This document shows positions 1 through 6,432 of a DNA stretch of 20,998 bases, in pieces. The DNA is from Candidatus Cryptobacteroides faecihippi. GTDB lineage: Bacteria; Bacteroidota; Bacteroidia; Bacteroidales; UBA932. Below the pieces are notes generated by a model. That model saw nothing but the letters and a program-made list of their open reading frames with translations, did not search any database and was not told the origin of the DNA. The DNA is taken from the NCBI GenBank assembly GCA_018066065.1, contig JAGHSC010000235.1, forward strand, positions 1-20,998. Direction: 5' to 3'. Position 1 is the stretch's first letter. Each line of letters begins with the position of its first letter. Position numbers and translations under genes: made by a program.

Positions 1-577
1 ATCCAGCACATCGGTTACACTACGCCTCTCCAGGTTCATGGCAAAAAGAAAACTCAGAGTCAGTGCTACATTCAACGGTGGAAATAATTACAGTCATATG
101 TATTCCGGGGAGGAATATGTAAAGTAGAACAGCACCCTGATGTCTTCATCACTTTCAATGCAGTGGACCCCTGACAAGCATTGGAAAGCGACTCTATCTC
201 CTGATATCCTGTCCCAGAAAAACACGGGAGGCAATGCCTCAATACTATCTGAAAGCATGCATTATTCATTGAAGTCTTCTGTGAACGCTCGCTATGGAAT
301 CTTCATTGGAAACATATCGTATGCTCTGTCACAGATAGACTACCTCTCTGGATGGGGAAGGAATCTGACACGACATATCTTGAACGCATCCTTGGGATGT
401 TCATTCTTTAAGAAGACATTGGAAGTCAAGGCCGAGGGCTTTGACCTGCTCAATGCCGGTTCGGTCTACACAATGACCCTGACACCAGAGGCTATGACTC
501 AAATCTGGTCTCCTACCTATGGCAGGCGCTTCATGCTGACCGCCAATTATCATTTTAGAAAGTCAGGCAAGCAATGA
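1..577 (+). pseudogene. 3' end of outer-membrane beta-barrel (TonB-receptor-like) gene, interrupted by in-frame TAG
   Basis: The frame that ends at the TGA at 575-577 is open from the left window edge except for one TAG at 125-127, between a Lys and an Asn codon. Residues on both sides read as one barrel: amphipathic strands such as KRKLRVSATFNGG before the stop, and SSSLSMQW, FKKTLEVKAEGFDLLNAG and a terminal RRFMLTANYHFRK after it. The DLLN motif and a last strand of the form GRRFMLTANYHF are typical of the end of Bacteroidetes 'outer membrane beta-barrel family' proteins, which resemble TonB-dependent receptors. The 5' part lies outside the window. An internal ATG at 140 could restart translation but would give a barrel fragment without a signal peptide. 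The segment is AT-richer than the genes to its right. Family assignment is by pattern only. Confidence 0.6.
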
Positions 578-625
578 TACTAAAAAAAGTACTGATACTA
601 GCCTGAAGCCAGGCAATGACGCATT

Positions 626-1183
626 TCACTCCGCTGAGTGGATGGAGTTGAGTTCGCCGGTGACTGAGTCCATGATGTAGCCGGCCACATTGACGTCCTT
701 CGGCATGAGAGGATGGTTGCGGATCAGGTCGACCGTCTCCAGCATCGCCGATTCGGTGTCGTCGAATCCATGGAGCCAGGTGTCAAGGTCGATTCCACAG
801 TGGCGCATAAGGCTGATGTGCTCATCGTCCACACCCCTCTCACGCATCAGGTGCAGCATCTCCTCCGCATCCATTCCCTGGACACCGCAGCCGGTGTGGC
901 CGATGACCATCACCTCATTGACTCCAAGTTCGTAGACTGCAACCAGAAGGCTCCTCACCGTGCTGTCGAAAGGATTCGTGATCACCGCCCCGGCATTCTT
1001 GATCATCTTGACATCTCCGTTTTTGATGCCCAGTGCAGCCGGAAGCAATGTCAGCAGGCGCGTGTCCATGCAGGTCACGATTGCAATCTTCTTGTCAGGG
1101 TACTTGCTGGTCTGATGATGGAGATATTCCTTGTTCCTGACGAATTCCTTGTTGAACTCAAGCATCTGTTCGATCTGTCCCAT
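626..1183 (-). CDS. Beta-class carbonic anhydrase
   Basis: This 185-residue protein interconverts CO2 and bicarbonate in the cytoplasm. It shows the beta-class zinc site: Cys38-Met-Asp40-Thr-Arg42 (the C-x-D-x-R motif, with the Asp-Arg dyad) and His96-x-x-Cys99 in GHTGCG. The NAGA stretch between them (residues 63-66) is also usual for the family. Length fits the short bacterial beta-carbonic anhydrases that lack N-terminal extensions. I chose the ATG at 1183; an in-frame TTG 27 bases upstream is possible but has no support. The gene is divergent from the glycoside hydrolase operon, and its end lies 48 bases from the end of the broken barrel gene, so it is probably transcribed alone. No signal peptide is seen. 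Confidence 0.92.
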   Translation of the reverse strand: MGQIEQMLEFNKEFVRNKEYLHHQTSKYPDKKIAIVTCMDTRLLTLLPAALGIKNGDVKMIKNAGAVITNPFDSTVRSLLVAVYELGVNEVMVIGHTGCGVQGMDAEEMLHLMRERGVDDEHISLMRHCGIDLDTWLHGFDDTESAMLETVDLIRNHPLMPKDVNVAGYIMDSVTGELNSIHSAE

Positions 1184-1229
1184 GGTCCTGTTACTTGAAC
1201 TTGTTGTCAATTGTGTTTCTTGGCAGCCA

Positions 1230-1237
1230 TAAAGATA
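1230..1237 (-). promoter_or_regulatory. Candidate -7 element for the carbonic anhydrase gene
   Basis: The minus strand reads TATCTTTA, one mismatch from the Bacteroidetes -7 consensus TAnnTTTG. It would start transcription about 40 bases before the ATG at 1183. I see no convincing -33 TTTG box, so this is tentative. Confidence 0.33.
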
Positions 1238-1249
1238 GCGGTTTTTTGT

Positions 1250-1257
1250 TACTTTTG
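1250..1257 (+). promoter_or_regulatory. Candidate -7 element for the glycoside hydrolase operon
   Basis: TACTTTTG matches the Bacteroidetes consensus TAnnTTTG at every fixed position and sits just upstream of the first operon gene (ATG at 1274). The predicted leader is only about 10 bases. A clear -33 box at the expected spacing is not visible. Confidence 0.4.
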
Positions 1258-1273
1258 TGAAAATTCAGACCAC

Positions 1274-3406
1274 ATGAAAACAATCACATCCCTCTCAGGC
1301 CTGGCAATCCTGCTTTCCGCACTTGTCTCATGCAGCAGTGACAAGATCCATGTCAGCCCTGACGGCAACGACATGGCATCCGGAAGCTGGTGCCGCCCTG
1401 TAAAGACCCTCGACGAGGCAATCATGAGAGCACGCTCATCAGAGACAGGAAAGACGATCATGCTCGGCAGGGGAACATGGAACCTGACCAATGCAATCGC
1501 CCTTGGGACAAAAGATTCCGGAATCAAGATCATCGGAAGAGGTACAGGTAGGACCATCATCTCCGGAGGCATCGAGCTCCCTGCCTTCAGTGTGGCGGAG
1601 AGCCGTGATGGTCATGAGATCTGGACTGCAGACCTCTCGGAATTATTCCCGGAATGTTTTGAATTCCAGCAGCTTTATGTAAATGGGAAAAGCGCTGTTC
1701 TGGCCCGTACCCCAAATGAGGATGGAAATCAGGTAATGAGAAAGGAAGGTGACAAGGACAGGCCGAACGAGAAGGACGGTCTGGCGACAAGCAACTGCTA
1801 TCTCACGCTTCCGACCACGGAGAGGATTGAAGACGGAATCGGCTACGGCGAGATGCAGCTCGATCCAGTGGTCAGCACGGTGCTGGAAGGGATAAGCAGG
1901 ACTCCGGCGCAGATGAGAGTCTGCCTCCTGCACAAGTGGGACGAGACGATAAGGACGGTCGATTCCATCTCCGTCGACGGGAGCAGGCTGTTCTTCAAGG
2001 GAAAGCCTCAGAAGCCATGGAACCATGTGGACGAAAGTTCACAGTTCATCCTCGAGAATGACATCGCTTTCCTCGACCATGGCGGGGAATGGTTCTATGA
2101 CAGAGCCACGCACATCCTTTATTATATTCCTGAAAAGGGAGAGAAAGTCGAATCCACCAAGGCCATCATCCCAGTGGTTGAAAAACTTCTGTCCGTCAAA
2201 GGAAGCAGTGACAGACATGTCAAAGACGTCAGCATCGAAGGCATCTCTTTCCAGCACACATCGCTCCTGGTTGGTCCAGAAGGCAGGGACCCTCAGCAGT
2301 CCGGAGGAGACTCCAATGCTGCTGTCGAGGTCAGATTCGCCGACGGATTCACCATGGAAGATTGCGAGATCGTGCACACCGGCAACAACGGAATCTGGCT
2401 GGAGGAAGGATGCCGTGACTGCAGCGTGACCCACTGCCGGATCCATGACCTCGGCATCGGAGGAGTGAAGATCGGAAGCATGAAGAAGCCTGAAGATGAG
2501 GAACTTATGCTCACAAGAAACATCACTGTCGACAATTGCATCATCCAGGGAGGCAGCAGGGTTCTTGCCCCGGGAGCCGGAGTGCTTCTGTTCAATGCAA
2601 GCGACTGCGCAGTCACCCACAATGAAATCTCCGACTTCTGCTACACAGGAATCTCTGTCGGCTGGAACTGGGGCTACGCCCACAGTCCAAGCAAGCGCAA
2701 CGACATAAGCTACAATCACATCCACCATCTGGGATGGGGACTCCTCTCGGACATGGGAGGCATCTACACCCTCGGGCCATCAGAAGGCACGACGGTCACC
2801 CACAACGTCATCCACCACATCTACTCCCTTGGCTACGGTGGCTGGGGCCTTTACCCTGACGAAGGATCGACCGGGATTGTCTGGGAATGCAATCTGGTCC
2901 ACGACTGCAAGAGTGCCGGCTTCCACCTCCACTACGGCAAGGAGAACATCGTACGGAACAACCTGTTTGTCAACCAGTTCAACGAGCAGCTGGCTGCGAC
3001 AAGGATCGAGGAGCACACAAGCTTCAGGTTCGTGGGCAACATCATTGCCTACTCCGAAGGGGAGATGTACAGCCACAGCTGGCCTGTCGTCAATTCCGAA
3101 GTACGCGACAATCTCTACTGGAGATTCGGCGGAGAAGTGGATTTCAACGGATTCGGGATCGAGGAATGGAAGAAGATCACCGGCAAGGATGAGGGATCGT
3201 TCATCGCAGATCCTGGATTCATGAACCTTGCAGAAGGTGACTACAGGATGACAAACTCTGACGCTCTGGAGAAGATCGGCTTCAAGCAGTTCGACTGGAC
3301 CGAGGCAGGTGTCTATGGCTCAGAGGAATGGAAAAGGCTTGCGGAGCTTGACAAGGCCCGCACGGATGCATATTCAGAGACAGTCAGGCAGCTTAGAGGT
3401 CTCTGA
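1274..3406 (+). CDS. GH141-like right-handed beta-helix glycoside hydrolase, lipoprotein
   Basis: A 710-residue exported protein. The signal peptide ends in the lipobox L-V-S-Cys20, so it should be lipid-anchored. An N-terminal VSPDGNDxASG...P(V)KTLDEA motif (residues 27-50) begins the fold. A parallel beta-helix follows, best seen from about residue 315 to 570, with repeating rungs such as NGIWLEEGCRDCSVTHCRIHD. The blocks DMGGIYTLG (493-501), YGGWGLYPDEGSTG (521-534) and HYGKENIVRNNLF (553-565) are characteristic of family GH141, whose known members include an alpha-L-fucosidase acting on rhamnogalacturonan II and a xylanase. Asp493, Asp529 and Glu530 are candidate active-site acids by conservation only. 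The ATG at 1274 was chosen because upstream codons would bury the signal peptide. It heads the operon; its stop is directly followed by the next gene. The exact substrate is unknown. Confidence 0.78.
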   Translation: MKTITSLSGLAILLSALVSCSSDKIHVSPDGNDMASGSWCRPVKTLDEAIMRARSSETGKTIMLGRGTWNLTNAIALGTKDSGIKIIGRGTGRTIISGGIELPAFSVAESRDGHEIWTADLSELFPECFEFQQLYVNGKSAVLARTPNEDGNQVMRKEGDKDRPNEKDGLATSNCYLTLPTTERIEDGIGYGEMQLDPVVSTVLEGISRTPAQMRVCLLHKWDETIRTVDSISVDGSRLFFKGKPQKPWNHVDESSQFILENDIAFLDHGGEWFYDRATHILYYIPEKGEKVESTKAIIPVVEKLLSVKGSSDRHVKDVSIEGISFQHTSLLVGPEGRDPQQSGGDSNAAVEVRFADGFTMEDCEIVHTGNNGIWLEEGCRDCSVTHCRIHDLGIGGVKIGSMKKPEDEELMLTRNITVDNCIIQGGSRVLAPGAGVLLFNASDCAVTHNEISDFCYTGISVGWNWGYAHSPSKRNDISYNHIHHLGWGLLSDMGGIYTLGPSEGTTVTHNVIHHIYSLGYGGWGLYPDEGSTGIVWECNLVHDCKSAGFHLHYGKENIVRNNLFVNQFNEQLAATRIEEHTSFRFVGNIIAYSEGEMYSHSWPVVNSEVRDNLYWRFGGEVDFNGFGIEEWKKITGKDEGSFIADPGFMNLAEGDYRMTNSDALEKIGFKQFDWTEAGVYGSEEWKRLAELDKARTDAYSETVRQLRGL

Positions 3407-3435
3407 TGGAACGGAAACAGAAAAACAAGTACATA

Positions 3436-4764
3436 ATGAAAAGGATTATTTTCGGAATCGCAATGATGGCAGCATTATGCTGCTGCACCACCGCACACGA
3501 CACACTTTCACAGGACGAGCAGGAACTGCGCGGACACATCGCCCAGGGAATGCCACAGACAGTCAGGGAGATGCATGTGGATGACCAGGATGTCATCGCA
3601 CTTCCGCTGCCTTACAGCGTCCCGACTATCAGGGGAATGTTCCAGGAGATGTACTACTGGGACACCTACTACACCAATGAGGGCCTCCTGCTTCTGGGTG
3701 ATGTCGAGCAGGCAAGGAACAACGTCGACAACATCCTCTACATGGTCGAGCACTTCGGCTACATGCCGAACGGCACGCACAAGGCACTCCTAAACCGCTC
3801 GCAGCCGCCATACTCATGCATGATGGCCAGGAGTGTCTACGAGAAGACAGGCGACAAGGAATGGCTGGCAAAGGCGTATGCTACACTCGAGAAGGAGCAC
3901 AGGTTCTGGATGACTGAGCGCATCGCTCCGAACGGCCTCAACCGCTACGGCCACTGTGCCACGGACAAAGAGCTTGTCGGCTTCTACGGGGCAATCTCCG
4001 GAAGACTCCGCACGGATCGCTCGGAGAGCGTGACCTCGATGGCCGACACACTCAAGGCAAGTGCCCACTGGCTCGCCGAAGCTGAGTCGGGATGGGATTT
4101 CAACCCTCGCTACAGCCAGCGCTGCATGGACTTCAACCCAGTCGACCTCAACGCTCTCCTGTACATCTTCGAGCGCAACATGGCCTGGTTCTCAAAGGAG
4201 CTCGGAAACGGTCGCGCAGCAGAGTGGAACGGTCTTGCCGACAACAGGAAGTCATTGATCCAGAAGTACTGCTACAATCCTAAGGACGGACTTTTCTACG
4301 ACTATGACTTTGTCAACGACTGCTGGAGCACGGTGCTTTCAGGAGGTGTCTTCAACCTCATGCACGCAGGGATCATGACCAAGAAGCAGGCAAAGGCGAT
4401 GGTCGCAGCGCTCCCTCGTCTCGAGAAGGAGCACGGAGTGGCCGCATGCGAGGATATTCCTTCAGAACTGACCTACCAGTGGGCGTTCCCTAACGCATGG
4501 GCAGCAATCAACTACATGGCCATCAGCGGAATGGACCGCTACGGATTCCGCGAAGATGCGCGCCGCCTCGCAAGGAAGTACCTGGACAGCAACGTCAGGC
4601 AGTTCAAGGAGACAGGTGTCCTCTGGGAGAAGTACAACGCCACCTCAGGCAGGAACGATGCTGCCGCTGAATATGCAACCCCTGGAGACTTCATGGGTTG
4701 GACAGCCGGCGTGGTGCTCTTCACCATGGATTACCTCTGCAGAGAACTTGATTTCTGTAATTAA
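3436..4764 (+). CDS. GH37 (trehalase-family) glycosidase, probable lipoprotein, specificity uncertain
   Basis: A 442-residue (alpha/alpha)6-type enzyme. The N-terminus is a signal peptide with a Cys15-Cys17 cluster, so lipid attachment is likely although the lipobox is irregular. Family signatures are present: MYYWDTYY (72-79), PNG...NRSQPP (111-125), SGWDF with Asp221 matching the GH37 catalytic acid, and WEKYN with Glu398 matching the catalytic base, followed by AEY...GWTAGV (411-425). Divergent points: the usual PRPESYxED block is replaced by something like GRLRTDRS (189-196), and the QWD signature reads QWA (348-350). Those changes affect sugar-binding regions, so trehalose may not be the substrate. 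The ATG at 3436 is preferred for the signal peptide; an ATG at 3406 overlapping the previous stop would add ten charged residues. Confidence 0.78.
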   Translation: MKRIIFGIAMMAALCCCTTAHDTLSQDEQELRGHIAQGMPQTVREMHVDDQDVIALPLPYSVPTIRGMFQEMYYWDTYYTNEGLLLLGDVEQARNNVDNILYMVEHFGYMPNGTHKALLNRSQPPYSCMMARSVYEKTGDKEWLAKAYATLEKEHRFWMTERIAPNGLNRYGHCATDKELVGFYGAISGRLRTDRSESVTSMADTLKASAHWLAEAESGWDFNPRYSQRCMDFNPVDLNALLYIFERNMAWFSKELGNGRAAEWNGLADNRKSLIQKYCYNPKDGLFYDYDFVNDCWSTVLSGGVFNLMHAGIMTKKQAKAMVAALPRLEKEHGVAACEDIPSELTYQWAFPNAWAAINYMAISGMDRYGFREDARRLARKYLDSNVRQFKETGVLWEKYNATSGRNDAAAEYATPGDFMGWTAGVVLFTMDYLCRELDFCN

Positions 4765-4768
4765 TACC

Positions 4769-6424
4769 ATGTACCTGGAAATTGCCATAGCGCTATCGTC
4801 TCTCATAGGATGCATCTCCTGCGACAGGAACAGTCCTGACAGCAGTTCCAAGAATGTCTCATGCAACTATACGGTCACCATAGATCCTTCAACTAAAGGG
4901 AATGTGATTCCTAATCTTGTGTCCAACATCAATGTCTGGTCTATGGATGGGAGATTCGTCAATCCGACCGTGAAGAGCAGCTATAATGTCTTTGACTTCG
5001 TAGAGTACGTACAGCTGATGACAGCCACCGGAGGAGAGAATTCACGCGACCTCTTCAAGGATCCGTCAGACAAGTCTATCCTGGATGACTATGACTACAG
5101 CACGCTGTTCGCCAACTGTCATGGGATACTCTCGCTCGGAGCAAAGCCACACATCAAGCTTGGCAACATCCCGGCAAAGTTCACAAAGGAATTCAAGACA
5201 GACACATTCGGCGTCAATGTCTATTCTCCAGAGGACTACAGCAAATACTACGTTTACATCAAGGATCTCATGGATGCACTCGTGGCAGAGTTCGGACTCG
5301 AGGAAGTGAAGACCTGGCATTTCGGCGTGTTCACTGAATATGAGAACAAGGAGTGGTTCCAGGGACTCGACGGAACAAATGAAAGTGCGGCTACTGAGTT
5401 CTGCAAGATCTATGACTGGACAGTCCAGGCTGTCTGCGACGTACTCGGTCCTGACGCCTACATCGGAGCCCATTCAATGACAGTAACTGAAGGACTCTGG
5501 GATGAAGCTCTGTTCATCCAGCACTGCGGGGAAGGCACAAACTGGTGCACTGGGGAGAAGGGATCACACATCTCATATCTCGCCACATCCTTCTACGACT
5601 TCGCCCCAGGTAAGTTCACGACCGGAAAGACACTTCCACAATGCATCGACTATCTAAGGTCCACAGCCGGGAAATACGGGTTGACAGGCTTGAAATATGG
5701 AGTGGACGAGGGCAGGATCCTCGGCTCCAGATCAGGAAAGGAGAGGACTGATCTTTTCTCAAGGACTGTCGGCTACCGCTACATGGCAGCCTATGATGCC
5801 CGACTCTACGGGCAGATGCTCGACTGCGGAGGATCCTACATCTCAAGCTGGGAATACCTCTCTGAGAACCTCCTGGAAGGAAACCCAAGTGTCTCCTATC
5901 ATGTGGCAGAGAACATCAGCCGGATGGCAGGGATGAACAGGGTCGAAGTTCTGACCGAAGGCGTCAAGCCATTCGACGGAGCCGAGATCAAAGCTTTCGC
6001 AGGAGTGGATCCTTCCACCGGAAAGACTACCGTCATGCTTTACCATTTCAAGAATGCACTCACCTACAATGCTACAGCGACCGTCAGGCTGTCTTTAAAG
6101 ACAGGCTCAAGCAACGACAAGGTTTCATGTCAGATCCGCAAGGTGGATGACGATTGCAACTGGTTCGATGAATGGGTCGCAGACCGCAAGGAACTCGGCA
6201 TTACAGACGACATGTTCTCTTGGTCGCCTGACGATGCATGCTGCATCAACCGGTTCCTGACAAACTCCTTCGCCAAGGGAGAATACCAGAAACGAATGTC
6301 AAAGTACAGGGACTGCAGCGCCCTGTCCCCAGAGGATTGCAAGCTGAAGGTTGAAAAAGACGGTACAGTGACCCTGATCTGCAAAGTTCAGGGCAATACA
6401 GTATGGTTCATTGATTTTGAATAA
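4769..6424 (+). CDS. Putative GH39-like TIM-barrel glycoside hydrolase, lipoprotein
   Basis: A 551-residue protein I cannot place firmly in a family. The N-terminus has a good lipobox, L-I-G-Cys15, but lacks the usual Lys/Arg before the hydrophobic stretch and has a Glu at position 4, which is odd. The middle part looks like a clan GH-A (beta/alpha)8 barrel: KPHIKLGNIP (126-135), then TWHFGVFTEYEN (182-193), where Glu190 sits where GH39 enzymes have the acid/base Asn-Glu, and GLKYGVDEGRI (307-317), where Glu314 would be the nucleophile. From about residue 385 the chain looks like a beta-rich accessory domain. The gene starts 4 bases after the trehalase-fold gene and ends 8 bases before the rhamnosidase, so it is co-transcribed. 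Catalytic roles are inferred from motif spacing only. Confidence 0.62.
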   Translation: MYLEIAIALSSLIGCISCDRNSPDSSSKNVSCNYTVTIDPSTKGNVIPNLVSNINVWSMDGRFVNPTVKSSYNVFDFVEYVQLMTATGGENSRDLFKDPSDKSILDDYDYSTLFANCHGILSLGAKPHIKLGNIPAKFTKEFKTDTFGVNVYSPEDYSKYYVYIKDLMDALVAEFGLEEVKTWHFGVFTEYENKEWFQGLDGTNESAATEFCKIYDWTVQAVCDVLGPDAYIGAHSMTVTEGLWDEALFIQHCGEGTNWCTGEKGSHISYLATSFYDFAPGKFTTGKTLPQCIDYLRSTAGKYGLTGLKYGVDEGRILGSRSGKERTDLFSRTVGYRYMAAYDARLYGQMLDCGGSYISSWEYLSENLLEGNPSVSYHVAENISRMAGMNRVEVLTEGVKPFDGAEIKAFAGVDPSTGKTTVMLYHFKNALTYNATATVRLSLKTGSSNDKVSCQIRKVDDDCNWFDEWVADRKELGITDDMFSWSPDDACCINRFLTNSFAKGEYQKRMSKYRDCSALSPEDCKLKVEKDGTVTLICKVQGNTVWFIDFE

Positions 6425-6432
6425 TTCACGAT

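Noticed and set aside
576..600. Direct repeat GATACTA at 576-582 and 594-600
   Set aside because: Seven bases repeated once in an AT-rich gap is expected by chance and is not flanked by a mobile element.
583..614. Possible terminator for the carbonic anhydrase gene: hairpin GCCTG-CAGGC at 601-614 and a run of seven T on the minus strand at 583-589
   Set aside because: The stem is only 5 base pairs and the T-run is 11 bases away, so it does not fit an intrinsic terminator.
713..1198. Plus-strand open frame of about 160 codons
   Set aside because: It is antisense to the carbonic anhydrase, whose zinc motifs make the minus strand the coding one.
2039..2728. Minus-strand open frame of about 230 codons
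   Set aside because: It is antisense to the beta-helix region of the GH141-like gene and its translation shows no family features.
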